Origin: Lacihabitans sp. LS3-19
GTDB lineage: Bacteria > Bacteroidota > Bacteroidia > Cytophagales > Spirosomataceae
DNA length: 64,000 nt
Reading direction: 5' to 3'
Assembly (NCBI RefSeq): GCF_024343575.1
Contig: NZ_RJUA01000001.1
Location: forward strand, 186,001 to 250,000
Of this stretch, positions 27,087 through 35,789 are shown piece by piece. Every line of letters starts with the position of its first letter. Positions within the stretch are counted from its first letter, which is position 1. The notes below the pieces were generated by a model. The model searched no databases and had not been told where the DNA came from. It saw only the letters and a program-made list of their open reading frames with translations. Both the position numbers and the translations under genes were made by a program.

Positions 27087-29000
27087 TTAGGTTTTATGAA
27101 ATATCACCTTGGTTCCTTTTGTCAGTTCGCTCTCTATTTTTAACTCACCTCCAATTTCTTCGGCCCTGATTTTCATATTATTCAAGCCAAAAGAGTTGCC
27201 GCGGTTTTCTTCGTTTATTTCAAATCCAATTCCATTGTCGCTGATATTTAAACTTATCGAGTTAATATCAAAACTCCCTTCTATTTTTACAATACTAGCT
27301 TTAGCATATTTCTGGATATTATTAAGTGATTCTTGCACAATTCTGAAAAGATTTAATCCTTCGATTGGTGTCAAGATTATTTCATCGCCTGTTATGTCAA
27401 GTTCGACTTTGAAGTTATTATCGTCACCAAATTTTTTAATAAATTCTTGAATTCTAGATTTCAATTCCAAAACTGTAATTTCAGAATTGTACGTTGCCCA
27501 AATGGTATCTCTTAAACTTTGAGCAGCTAGGCGAACTTCTCCAGAAATATTCTCTAGTTTTTCGGGCACAAGTTTCTGTTTTTCAAATAGATAAAAAGCG
27601 TTGTCGAGACTTGTGCTAACAACTGTCAACTGAGAACCCACACTGTCGTGTAGCTCTTTGGCAATGCGTTGGCGTTCTATTTCTTTGGCAGAAATAAGTC
27701 TTTTTTGGTTGTTTATTTCGAGGTTTTTAATTCGTTCATTTTCGGCAGATTTGGTTTTAATATTCGAAATATTCCACAGAAGTCCTCCTGTTACTAGTAT
27801 TCCCAAAAAACTAAGACTCAAGCCTATAATCCAATTCCTTTTTTGCGAGATTTCTAACTGTGCTTCTTTGAGTTTTGCTTCTTTTTCGGCGGTTTTGTAT
27901 TTGGTTTCTGCTTCGGCTATTAATAAAGCATTGCTACTTATTGAAAGTGAATCTTCATAGTTTTTTGAAACTTGATAATACCGTTCTCCATTTCTAAAAT
28001 CGTTTTTGGCATAATACATTAAACTTAACAAAGCTAAAACTCTTGATTTTACCAATGGATAGTTCTTCTCTTCTGAATCTCTCAATATCTTTTTTAATAA
28101 TTCTTCTGACAAGTCAAAATTTTTCTTGTGGGTTTCTATTAATGCCAAATTTGAATTTACCATAAATAGAACTTTATCTAAGCCTGCTTTTTGGGATAAT
28201 TCTTGACTCTTTTTAAAATAGCTTTCAGCAATTTCATAAGACCCTTTTCGCATGTTTGCTACCCCTAAATTATTCAGAGCTGTATATTCGTTTGACTGGT
28301 CTCCAAGTTTTTCAAAGGTTATTTCTGCTTTTTTTATATAGGCTATGGCTTTGTCGTATTCTAAAAAACCATTGATATATATAAGTCCAATGTCAATATT
28401 AGCCAAAGCGATGTCTAATTCTTCATTTTTTTGAGTCGAATAAGCTAGGCATTTAGTTTGAAAATCTAGAGCTTTTTTGAAATCGCCTTTGATGGTATAT
28501 ATAGCACCCAAATTCTTTAGTGCATTCTTTTTGACCCTAAAGTTGTCATACTTTTCGCCAATTTTTAAAGCATGCAATGCAGACAAGATGCCCTCTTGGT
28601 AGTTTTTGTAGGTAATCATTATCTGAGCCCGAGAATTACTAAGTCTTCCTTCAAAAATTTCGTCTTTTTTGTTTTTGGAAAGTTGCAATCCTTCATCAAC
28701 TAGAATTAAGGCTTCCGTGTATTTACCTTGCAAAAACAAATAATAGTTTAACCTAATAATCGCAGTTAATTCACCTTTGGTCCAGGCAATTTCCTTCGAC
28801 AAGGCCAAAGCTTCTTTGCCATAGTTTTCAGCTTTTTTTATATCTTTATTCAGATACCCTTGTGCTATTTCGATGAGTAAGTTTACCTTGTTGGAGTCAG
28901 ATTTGATGGTTTTTGAAATAGATATTAGGCTATCGAGCTTTTTGTTTTGGCCGAAAGAAAATGAGCTACTGAGCAAAATAAATAGTGTGATTTTTTTCAT
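27087..29000 (-). CDS. TPR sensor histidine kinase (HK2)
   Basis: 637 residues from MKKITLFILLSSSFSFGQ (signal peptide). A periplasmic TPR region (about 25-370), a membrane helix (WIIGLSLSFLGILVTGGLLW), a coiled coil, HisKA_3 with phospho-His in AKELHDSVGSQLT (about residue 450) and HATPase (ISDNGIGFEIN, FGLNNMKIRAEEIGG). The start ATG at 29000 overlaps the RR2 stop as ATGA, a classic translational coupling. It should therefore phosphorylate RR2. Confidence 0.93.
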   Translation of the reverse strand: MKKITLFILLSSSFSFGQNKKLDSLISISKTIKSDSNKVNLLIEIAQGYLNKDIKKAENYGKEALALSKEIAWTKGELTAIIRLNYYLFLQGKYTEALILVDEGLQLSKNKKDEIFEGRLSNSRAQIMITYKNYQEGILSALHALKIGEKYDNFRVKKNALKNLGAIYTIKGDFKKALDFQTKCLAYSTQKNEELDIALANIDIGLIYINGFLEYDKAIAYIKKAEITFEKLGDQSNEYTALNNLGVANMRKGSYEIAESYFKKSQELSQKAGLDKVLFMVNSNLALIETHKKNFDLSEELLKKILRDSEEKNYPLVKSRVLALLSLMYYAKNDFRNGERYYQVSKNYEDSLSISSNALLIAEAETKYKTAEKEAKLKEAQLEISQKRNWIIGLSLSFLGILVTGGLLWNISNIKTKSAENERIKNLEINNQKRLISAKEIERQRIAKELHDSVGSQLTVVSTSLDNAFYLFEKQKLVPEKLENISGEVRLAAQSLRDTIWATYNSEITVLELKSRIQEFIKKFGDDNNFKVELDITGDEIILTPIEGLNLFRIVQESLNNIQKYAKASIVKIEGSFDINSISLNISDNGIGFEINEENRGNSFGLNNMKIRAEEIGGELKIESELTKGTKVIFHKT

Positions 29001-29653
29001 ACCCACTTATTTTTTTGTGCTACAGCTACAGCTTCCAATTTAGAATGCACCTGAAGCTTTTGATAAATGTTTTCTATGTGTTTACGGGCAGTTTTAGCTG
29101 ATATAAAAAGTTGGTCAGCTATTTGATTATAGGTCAAACCGGCGGCAACTTTTTCCAATATTTCTATTTCTCTTTTTGAAAGATTATAAGATTCAGGACT
29201 CAGATAAGATTCGATTTTTTGACCAATAATCTCCTGATTTCTAAGAATTTGTAGCGTTTTCATGGCTATGGCGGGCGACATCGGTGCTCCACCCTCCATC
29301 AGTTCTTCTATTGCAGCAACTATTTTAGAGGGTTTCTCGTCTTTGGTGAGGTAACCTGAAGCACCTGCTTTTATAGCCTCAAATATTTTGTCCTCACGAT
29401 CTAACACGCTCAACATCATAATCTTGATAGAAGGAAAAAGCTCCTTTATGCGTCTCGTGGTTTCTATACCGTCCATTTCGGGCATTTCTATATCCATCAA
29501 AAGCATGTCTGGGTGGTGATTGTTGAGCTTATCTAAAGCATCAAAACCACCGTTAGCTTTAAACAATATCTCAACCTCATCAAAAATCGAAAGATTCTGA
29601 CTGATGTTTCGCAGCAATGTAGGGTTGTCATCTACGAGGCCAATGGTAATCAT
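28997..29653 (-). CDS. NarL/FixJ-type response regulator (RR2)
   Basis: About 218 residues from MITIGLVDDNPTLLRN; the ATG at 29659 two codons upstream is also possible. Receiver domain: VDDN acidic pair, phospho-Asp in DMLLMDIEMPEMDGIETT, Lys in YLTKDEKPSK. LuxR HTH: LSKREIEILEKVAAGLTYNQIA. It is the first gene of the RR2-HK2 operon. A palindrome (29701-29718) and a TACATTTG -7 box precede it, and the palindrome recurs before the LytTR gene at 40763. Confidence 0.93.
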   Translation of the reverse strand: MITIGLVDDNPTLLRNISQNLSIFDEVEILFKANGGFDALDKLNNHHPDMLLMDIEMPEMDGIETTRRIKELFPSIKIMMLSVLDREDKIFEAIKAGASGYLTKDEKPSKIVAAIEELMEGGAPMSPAIAMKTLQILRNQEIIGQKIESYLSPESYNLSKREIEILEKVAAGLTYNQIADQLFISAKTARKHIENIYQKLQVHSKLEAVAVAQKNKWV

Positions 29654-29669
29654 GGACATTTGTTTTTTA

Positions 29670-29718
29670 CAAATGTAGGATTTTATCGTATCAAAAAACA
29701 ATAGGGCATTTGACGTAT
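29670..29718 (-). promoter_or_regulatory. Operator plus -7 box for RR2
   Basis: On the minus strand ATACGTCAAATGCCCTAT (29718-29701) is followed after 23 bases by TACATTTG (29677-29670). The 18-mer matches the element at 40688-40705 at 14 of 18 positions. Confidence 0.6.
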
Positions 29719-29811
29719 TTTACTAAAAACGAATTCATACAGTTTAAGATGGTTCGCTTGATTTGACTATTTCCTAAAAAAAAGATTTCCGAAGCAAATT
29801 TGGCCAAGAGT

Positions 29812-30309
29812 TCACTTTGGAATACGTTTGGTTTTTGGGGCTTGGACGGGTTCCTCAGAACCAATCTGCCATTCTCCGAACGAATTTACATAAAAATTTA
29901 AAATTCTAATCCAGCCCTCCTCAACTTCTGTGGCCGCTCGGTAAATTGTTTTTACAGTGTAAGTAGCTTTAACGGGATATACCAAAGTGCTTGCCGTACC
30001 GCTTCCAGTGTCTTGCCGATAGCTCCAAGGTCTTTGAGTTCCAATTTGCAGATTTGATACTTCAACCAGGACCGCACCCTCTTCTCCTGACTGAACAGCT
30101 TTTTCTCCTTTTTTGCATCGAATCAACTTTTTAAAAAGCTCCACATCTGGTTTAGCTCCATTTTTCACAGTTTTTTGTAAAATAGGACATTCAACAAACT
30201 GTGCAGTAGTTATAGTGCTATATAACAACATGATGGTTAATAAAACTGAAAAGATTGCCGAGTGTACGAGATATCGTTTTTTTATTTTTAAAGTTTTTAA
30301 TGGTGACAT
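29812..30309 (-). CDS. Hypothetical exported protein
   Basis: 165 residues. A basic N-terminus and hydrophobic stretch (SAIFSVLLTIMLLYSTITTA) form a signal peptide or anchor. The mature part has three cysteines (CPILQ, RCKKGE) and a beta-rich segment (AVLVEVSNLQIG, YPVKATYTVKTIY, WIRILNFYVNSFGEWQIG) ending in a basic tail. It is not recognised. It lies downstream of the BNR-like lipoprotein and could be co-transcribed with it (47-bp gap). Confidence 0.7.
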   Translation of the reverse strand: MSPLKTLKIKKRYLVHSAIFSVLLTIMLLYSTITTAQFVECPILQKTVKNGAKPDVELFKKLIRCKKGEKAVQSGEEGAVLVEVSNLQIGTQRPWSYRQDTGSGTASTLVYPVKATYTVKTIYRAATEVEEGWIRILNFYVNSFGEWQIGSEEPVQAPKTKRIPK

Positions 30310-30356
30310 ACTATTAATTTAATTTGTTTATTATAAACCTATTACTTCTTAAAAAT

Positions 30357-31724
30357 CTAATCTATTTTTGAAAAATAAATCGATGGGCTATTGGTACTGA
30401 AACCTTGACCTACAAAATAAATTGAAACATTCATTACCATACTTTTTTTGCCGGAGGCGTCCCATGCCACATCTATAAAATTTGTAAGGCTCCTTTCACT
30501 TGATGTAATGGCTGTAATATAGCCATCATAATAAAAGTTGCCTGAACTTGCGAATGTATCTTTCGAGGCATTTTGTGAAAGGCCCTTTGTTTGCCATTTG
30601 CCATTTTGATAAAAGAAACCGTATGCTTCATTGCTTTCTGACAAACTGCTAGCTTGAATCATAACCGCTATCTCGCCATTTGGCCCTTGGTCTGCCTGAA
30701 AGTTTTGGATTCTGACTCCTGACTTTTGAATTGAGGCCAAAATATTGGTTTTTCTTGTAGCAACATCGAAATCCCAGATTTGGTCGCTTTCTAAGGTTGA
30801 AGCCGGAGGCCTAAAAATGATATGATCATTGCCTTTTTCATCAAATAATAACTCCGCAGGGTTATTAAATGTGTTGCCTTCTTTATATAAAGGATATTGA
30901 TATGCTATTTCTGCCTTTGTTCCATTGAAGAGAAAAAGGGTTTTGACACCAGATTCGGCAACAAATTCACCAATAAAATGCAATTTGTTTTGCTTGTCAT
31001 AATAACCGCTTAGATTTTGAAATCCCAAATTGGGAGGTGCTCCGCCAGCATATTGAGGTTTACCAGGCGTTGAATAGTCTTTAAAATTACCGAAACTCCC
31101 TCCGTTTAATGTGGCTTCGGTTATTAAATCGGCATAGTACCAATGACTCCATCCGTTTTTCCAAGATTCATCACTTAGTTGCGACCAAACCACATGTACC
31201 TTGCCAGCGTTGTCAAGTGTTGGAAACCACGAGATTTGCATTTGTTCATTGCTTGCCAACATGATAGGTTTACCAAAACTTGATCCGTTTAATACAGCAT
31301 AAAAAAGTGTTCCGATGGTATACCCACCCGTTCCTTCCAACAGAGTTTCGTTAACGGGATATTTGTTTTTGTCGCTGCTTCCATACCTCTTCCAAATGGC
31401 GTAAATGGTTCCACTTCCATCTTGAATCAATTTCGGAATAGAGGCCCCATTTCCTGTACCGTCATTGCTTACTGTTACTGGGGCAGACCAAGATTTGCCT
31501 TTGTTGGTTGATGAAGAATAATACACAAAAACGGGTTTACCATAATCGGGCTGCTCAAGAAAAACGGTATGATAGGTGCCGTCTTTGGCTATAAGTAAAT
31601 CACAGTAACCAGCTTTTTCAAATTGGGAAAGTTTGGTTTCTTCATTTTTAGAAGCCGAAACTGAATCAGGCAGGAGTTTACATCCCGAAATAAATAGTAA
31701 CAGAAATATAAAAACAATTTTCAT
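30357..31724 (-). CDS. Lipoprotein with BNR/sialidase-like beta-propeller repeats
   Basis: 455 residues with lipobox LFISGC (Cys15), so it is probably outer-membrane anchored. Repeated motifs such as STNKGKSWSAPVTVSNDG, GTIYAIWKRYG, VHVVWSQLSDES and NDHIIFRPPAS are the Asp-box/BNR-like repeats of exo-sialidase-type propellers. There is no complete set of sialidase catalytic residues that I can confirm, so it may only bind glycans. The CTACACCTTTTG-type promoter at 31749-31821 suggests RR3 control. Confidence 0.75.
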   Translation of the reverse strand: MKIVFIFLLLFISGCKLLPDSVSASKNEETKLSQFEKAGYCDLLIAKDGTYHTVFLEQPDYGKPVFVYYSSSTNKGKSWSAPVTVSNDGTGNGASIPKLIQDGSGTIYAIWKRYGSSDKNKYPVNETLLEGTGGYTIGTLFYAVLNGSSFGKPIMLASNEQMQISWFPTLDNAGKVHVVWSQLSDESWKNGWSHWYYADLITEATLNGGSFGNFKDYSTPGKPQYAGGAPPNLGFQNLSGYYDKQNKLHFIGEFVAESGVKTLFLFNGTKAEIAYQYPLYKEGNTFNNPAELLFDEKGNDHIIFRPPASTLESDQIWDFDVATRKTNILASIQKSGVRIQNFQADQGPNGEIAVMIQASSLSESNEAYGFFYQNGKWQTKGLSQNASKDTFASSGNFYYDGYITAITSSERSLTNFIDVAWDASGKKSMVMNVSIYFVGQGFSTNSPSIYFSKID

Positions 31725-31748
31725 GGCTTAATAGATTGATTTAGATTA

Positions 31749-31821
31749 CAAAAGTCTAGAAAAAGGCAAAGCAGTAAATCATCCAAAAAAGGTATTTTAA
31801 TATCTACCACAAAAGGTGTAG
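31749..31821 (-). promoter_or_regulatory. CTACACCTTTTG-type promoter element, copy 1
   Basis: On the minus strand CTACACCTTTTGTGGTAG begins at 31821, and GACTTTTG (31756-31749) occupies position 66-73. Copies at 35655-35727 and 38466-38538 align without gaps: 32 of the first 45 positions are identical in all three (counted by eye), and each has GAnnTTTG at position 66. Confidence 0.8.
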
Positions 31822-31870
31822 GATTTGTTTTCTCTTGAGAAGTTTTTAAATTTAAGATTTTATATAAAAC

Positions 31871-31899
31871 AAAAGCCAACCGATAATAGGCTGGCTTTT
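31871..31899 (-). terminator. Terminator after HK3
   Basis: AAAAGCCAACC and GGCTGGCTTTT pair with one mismatch around a short loop. On the minus strand a T-rich tail follows. It ends the RR3-HK3 transcript, 35 bp after the HK3 stop. Confidence 0.65.
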
Positions 31900-31933
31900 A
31901 ATTTGAGTTTTCGAATTTTCTTGTTTCTAATTT

Positions 31934-33868
31934 TTATGACAAAGGCACTTCCACTATTACCGTAGTACCACTATTCGGGCTTGAGTCAAAATTTACTTTT
32001 CCATTCAAGAAATCAATTCTCGATATAATATTTTTCAGTCCAATTCCTTTAAAAATTGACATCTGAGAAGTATCAAATCCTTTTCCATTGTCTTCAACCA
32101 TCATTGTCAGTTCATTTTCATGGCGTACCAACTGAATCTGCACACTGGTGGCACCTGAGTGTTTGATAACATTACCTACCAATTCTTGCAATACCCTATA
32201 AAGGACCGTTTCGGTTAGTTGAGGCAATCGTTCGTCCAGATTTGCTACATCGAGTGAAACCTTAACTTTACCACTGAGGCTGAGTCGGTTTACGAACTCG
32301 CGAATGGCAGATACTAGGCCTTGCATTAAAAGTGCGTTTGGCATCAGGTCGTGTGAAACCGTGCGGATTTCACGAGCGGCGTCGTCTATCATGGTATTGG
32401 TATTTTGAAATAAAGATTCTTGTTCTATTGATTTGAATTTGGTCTGGTTCATGGCGTTTTCAAGTTGAAACTTGGCTAATGAGAGTATTGGACCTACACC
32501 GTCATGTAGCTCTTTCGCCAACCTGATACGTTCTTTTTCTTCAGCTTCTACTATGGCCGAGGTTTTCTCGGTTTGGAGTTTGAGTTTTTCTGCGTCAAAA
32601 TGTGCCTTTTGTTTGGCCTGCCTTTTGGTGTAAAATAATAGACTACCTAATACAGCGACGAATGCAATTCCAATTATCCCGAGAATCCAATTTCTTTGTT
32701 TTGAGATTTGAAGTTTTTGCATCAAAATCATCTTTTCCTTTTTTTCGGTTTGGTATTTCGTTTCTGCATCAGATACAGAATTTATAACCTGTTTTGATCT
32801 GGCATTTCCATATATTTTGGAGATTTGAGTTTCAGTATAAAATGCTTTTGGAAAATCACGGATTACAAAATAATAATGTGCTAGGTCACTAGTGAGGGTA
32901 GTTAGTGCATCTTTGTCATTAAGCTCAGCAGCAATTTTAAAACCTTCGTCAATATATTTTTTTGCAATTTCTATTTTGTTTTCGGACATAAATGATTTGC
33001 CCAATCCAATACATATATATTGCAAGAAATACTTGTTATTTACTTTATGAGCAATCCCATAAGCTTCTTCAAGATAAACTTTTGCCTCTTTAAATCTGAA
33101 ATATTTAATATGACCAAAAGCAATTGCATTCAAAGCACCTGCTAATTGGGTAGAATCCTTGAGCTTCCGATACGAAGTGGTCATTTCTTTTTGTAAAATA
33201 GATGCTTTATTATAATCATCTTTAGAAATGTATACTTTTGCAAGCATCCAGCGATTCTGATTTAAAATGCTTTCAAAATTGTATTTTTTACATAATTCTA
33301 TACTTTTTTCATAATTCTTGATTGCTCCTTCATAGTCATTCAGATTTTGTTTGACCTCTCCAAGTCTTAGGTTAGCTCGAGCTATTTGATTATAATTTTT
33401 TGTTTCTTCAGCAATTTTCAAGCCCTTTATGCCGTATTCATAAGCCTTCTCATAGTTTCTAGAATAAGAGTAATTAAATAAATATTGAATATAATATTCA
33501 GCAGTATAACAAACACAATCTGACTTTTTTCCAGTGTATTTAAAAGTAGAATCTAGAATAGAAAGGTTTTCTGAATAGTTTGACATTGTACTATTTATCT
33601 TAATTAAGTTCAGGAATAATTCGGGGTAACGGGCAACCCAATTGATCTTTTGCCCTAATTTTATTGCTTCTAAAGAAAGATCTTTTGCCTTTTGGTTATT
33701 TTTCCCTTTATATTGCTCTGATAGTTGAAGAAGATTTTTGACTTTGTTTGAGTCTAATTTCATTTTTTGGCCAGCTATCAAAAGACTATCAATCTTTTTT
33801 TGATTTTGAGCAAGTGAACAATAACAAAAAGGAATTAAAAGAATTAATAAAAAAAGTTTAGTTTTCAT
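31934..33868 (-). CDS. TPR sensor histidine kinase (HK3)
   Basis: 644 residues: signal peptide (to about 20), TPR region (about 30-370), membrane helix (WILGIIGIAFVAVLGSLLFY), coiled coil, HisKA_3 with phospho-His in AKELHDGVGPILSL (about residue 454) and HATPase (VEDNGKGFDTS, GIGLKNIISRI). RR3 lies 77 bp upstream in the same direction. The gene is the last of a run that starts with a lipoprotein and a small secreted peptide, either of which could be its ligand (inference). Confidence 0.93.
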   Translation of the reverse strand: MKTKLFLLILLIPFCYCSLAQNQKKIDSLLIAGQKMKLDSNKVKNLLQLSEQYKGKNNQKAKDLSLEAIKLGQKINWVARYPELFLNLIKINSTMSNYSENLSILDSTFKYTGKKSDCVCYTAEYYIQYLFNYSYSRNYEKAYEYGIKGLKIAEETKNYNQIARANLRLGEVKQNLNDYEGAIKNYEKSIELCKKYNFESILNQNRWMLAKVYISKDDYNKASILQKEMTTSYRKLKDSTQLAGALNAIAFGHIKYFRFKEAKVYLEEAYGIAHKVNNKYFLQYICIGLGKSFMSENKIEIAKKYIDEGFKIAAELNDKDALTTLTSDLAHYYFVIRDFPKAFYTETQISKIYGNARSKQVINSVSDAETKYQTEKKEKMILMQKLQISKQRNWILGIIGIAFVAVLGSLLFYTKRQAKQKAHFDAEKLKLQTEKTSAIVEAEEKERIRLAKELHDGVGPILSLAKFQLENAMNQTKFKSIEQESLFQNTNTMIDDAAREIRTVSHDLMPNALLMQGLVSAIREFVNRLSLSGKVKVSLDVANLDERLPQLTETVLYRVLQELVGNVIKHSGATSVQIQLVRHENELTMMVEDNGKGFDTSQMSIFKGIGLKNIISRIDFLNGKVNFDSSPNSGTTVIVEVPLS

Positions 33869-33945
33869 GGGTAATTAAAAATATAGCTCAGTTTAAACGG
33901 CTAAAACACAAATTTTAGATTATGGAGTTTTCTATCTTAAAAAAA

Positions 33946-34581
33946 TCATACCAATATTTCAGGATAATCGCCGCAATATTTTACTAGCATTGCGGTGTTT
34001 TTGAGGTTAAGTTTTGACAAAACATTCTTTCGATGTGTGCTGACGGTCAGCGGACTCAAAAACAGTTTTTCGGCAATTAAATCGTTGGTCAAACCATCGA
34101 TAATTAATTTTATGACTTCTTTTTCTCGCTTAGTTAGGTCTGGTACATAAGCCTGATTGGGTTTTCTGCCTGCCACACCCAATGCCAAAATTGTTGTAAT
34201 CTCTGGACTCATGTATATGTGACCGTCCATAACAGTTTCTATGGCTTTTTGTAATTCCGAAATTCCGAGATTTTTCACTACATAGCCATCCATACCACTC
34301 CTGAGGGCTTTTTTAATGGTGTTGTAATCATTCAGCATCGTAACTGCGATGATTTTTATATTTGGAAATTCCTTTTTAATGATTTCAGTGGCCTCTATTC
34401 CGCCCATTTGGGGCATCTCCAAATCCATCAGGATCAAGTCTACTTTTTGATTTTGACAATGCTCTATTACTTGTTTTCCATTTTTTGCATCGCCGACAAT
34501 ATGCACGTCTTCAATTCTCGAAACAAGCATACTAAGCCCTTCGATAAATAAAGTATGGTCGTCGGCGATGAGGATATTCAT
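33946..34581 (-). CDS. NarL/FixJ-type response regulator (RR3)
   Basis: 211 residues. Receiver: IADDHTLFIEGL, phospho-Asp in DLILMDLEMPQMGGIEAT, and YVVKNLGISE. LuxR HTH: LTKREKEVIKLIIDGLTNDLIAEKLF. It belongs to the NarL/UhpA family and is partner of HK3. No good promoter is seen directly upstream, so it is probably transcribed with the lipoprotein and peptide genes from the CTACACC-type promoter at 35.7 kb, which would close an autoregulatory loop. Confidence 0.93.
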   Translation of the reverse strand: MNILIADDHTLFIEGLSMLVSRIEDVHIVGDAKNGKQVIEHCQNQKVDLILMDLEMPQMGGIEATEIIKKEFPNIKIIAVTMLNDYNTIKKALRSGMDGYVVKNLGISELQKAIETVMDGHIYMSPEITTILALGVAGRKPNQAYVPDLTKREKEVIKLIIDGLTNDLIAEKLFLSPLTVSTHRKNVLSKLNLKNTAMLVKYCGDYPEILV

Positions 34582-34629
34582 ATTTAATAAGAATTGAATT
34601 TTTAAACTACAATTTAGTAAAACCTTGAC

Positions 34630-34779
34630 TTATCTCTTTCTAATTTCTGGTTTTGGAGGAATAGTCTTTCCATGTGCAATTCTTGCGTTTTTTTGGTTTC
34701 TATATTTTGGATGAGGAATAGCCTTTGCCATAGAAACAAAAACCATTATGCAAATTACTAAACTTAAAATCTTTTTCAT
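34630..34779 (-). CDS. Small secreted cationic peptide (49 aa)
   Basis: ATG at 34779 opens MKKILSLVICIMVFVSMAKA, a textbook signal peptide with an AKA cleavage site. It leaves a 29-residue mature peptide rich in Lys, Arg, His and Pro (IPHPKYRNQKNARIAHGKT...). No Cys or membrane segment is in the mature part. It lies 15 bp after the lipoprotein gene and 48 bp before RR3, all in one direction. It could be a signal, a toxin-like peptide or an envelope accessory; no family is recognised. Confidence 0.7.
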   Translation of the reverse strand: MKKILSLVICIMVFVSMAKAIPHPKYRNQKNARIAHGKTIPPKPEIRKR

Positions 34780-34794
34780 GTTTTTGATATTTTT

Positions 34795-35625
34795 TCAGTT
34801 ACAGTTTGAGTAGGCGTAAGTTTTGATATAGGTCTGTTTTTCGATCGCATCTGTAGAAGCTCGTTCTATGGTGAAATTATTGGAGTTATATTTTCGGGTG
34901 GCCTTGAAGTCATAATAAACACGCAATTTGTTGGTAAAATCCGACCAATTTTCATCAAGCTGAGTAGCGACTTTTCCTGATGTTATTAAAGATGTTCTAG
35001 GTGTAAAATTAAATGGTACTGAATAAATAATGCCACTAGTAAAGTAAGAAGGGTCAAATGGATGTCCTTTTATCATAATTTCATACGATTTCTTAGTAGC
35101 GTCTGTTTCATAACTACTCACTATATATTGGTCTAAGATTTTCTCGTCCAAAGTTACTTCGCTTTTCGAGAATACACCATTAGGTCCATTATATTCAAAA
35201 TTTGCCACAGCACCATCACTTTTTTGAACAAATTTTGTTATTCGTTTTTGAGCATCCATCGTTATATCAAACTGTTCATAAAGTTCTTTTTTTTCATTGG
35301 TAAAATTTACCTTTGTTAGAATTCCCGCAGCATCATATACATATTCGTCTATAAATCCTTCGTCGTTAATAGTTTTCAGCAAATTCCCAGCAGCATTATA
35401 CTCATATTTTAATGGTACTTCAATGATTTTTCCATTGTCTTCATAAGTAATAATAGTTGATGTTAGGCGGTTGTTGGCATCGAATTTATATACCTCATAA
35501 TTGCCATCGTCATAGGATATTTTTTGAATGAGGCAGCTTGTTTCAATTGGCTCTGCATCTTCGTCAGGTTTTTTACATGAGATTGATAATGCTATCATTA
35601 TCAGGACAAATAGTGATTTTTTCAT
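34795..35625 (-). CDS. RHS-like beta-repeat lipoprotein
   Basis: 276 residues with lipobox LSISC (Cys17). The body holds YD/RHS-like short repeats (YKFDANNRLTSTIITYEDNG, YEYNAAGNLLKTINDEG, YVYDAAGILTKVNFTNE), which fold into a beta-strand sheet. It is a typical Bacteroidota surface lipoprotein (DUF4595-like); function unknown. It leads a run with the secreted peptide, RR3 and HK3 and has the CTACACC-type promoter. Confidence 0.75.
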   Translation of the reverse strand: MKKSLFVLIMIALSISCKKPDEDAEPIETSCLIQKISYDDGNYEVYKFDANNRLTSTIITYEDNGKIIEVPLKYEYNAAGNLLKTINDEGFIDEYVYDAAGILTKVNFTNEKKELYEQFDITMDAQKRITKFVQKSDGAVANFEYNGPNGVFSKSEVTLDEKILDQYIVSSYETDATKKSYEIMIKGHPFDPSYFTSGIIYSVPFNFTPRTSLITSGKVATQLDENWSDFTNKLRVYYDFKATRKYNSNNFTIERASTDAIEKQTYIKTYAYSNCN

Positions 35626-35654
35626 GGTGATAAATTTTGGTTTGAATTATATTA

Positions 35655-35727
35655 CAAAGTTCTAATTTTTAAGAAAGCCAGGAATCAACCTTAAAGTGTA
35701 TATTAATAAATACCACAAAAGGTGTAG
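35655..35727 (-). promoter_or_regulatory. CTACACCTTTTG-type promoter element, copy 2
   Basis: On the minus strand CTACACCTTTTGTGGTAT starts at 35727, with GAACTTTG at 35662-35655 (position 66-73). An extra palindrome CTACA-CGAAA-TGTAG lies just upstream at 35751-35765, possibly a second binding site. Confidence 0.8.
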
Positions 35728-35789
35728 AAATTAGAAGGACGGTGGTCTTTCTACACGAAATGTAGATCCGTTGCATTTCCGGTTTTACT

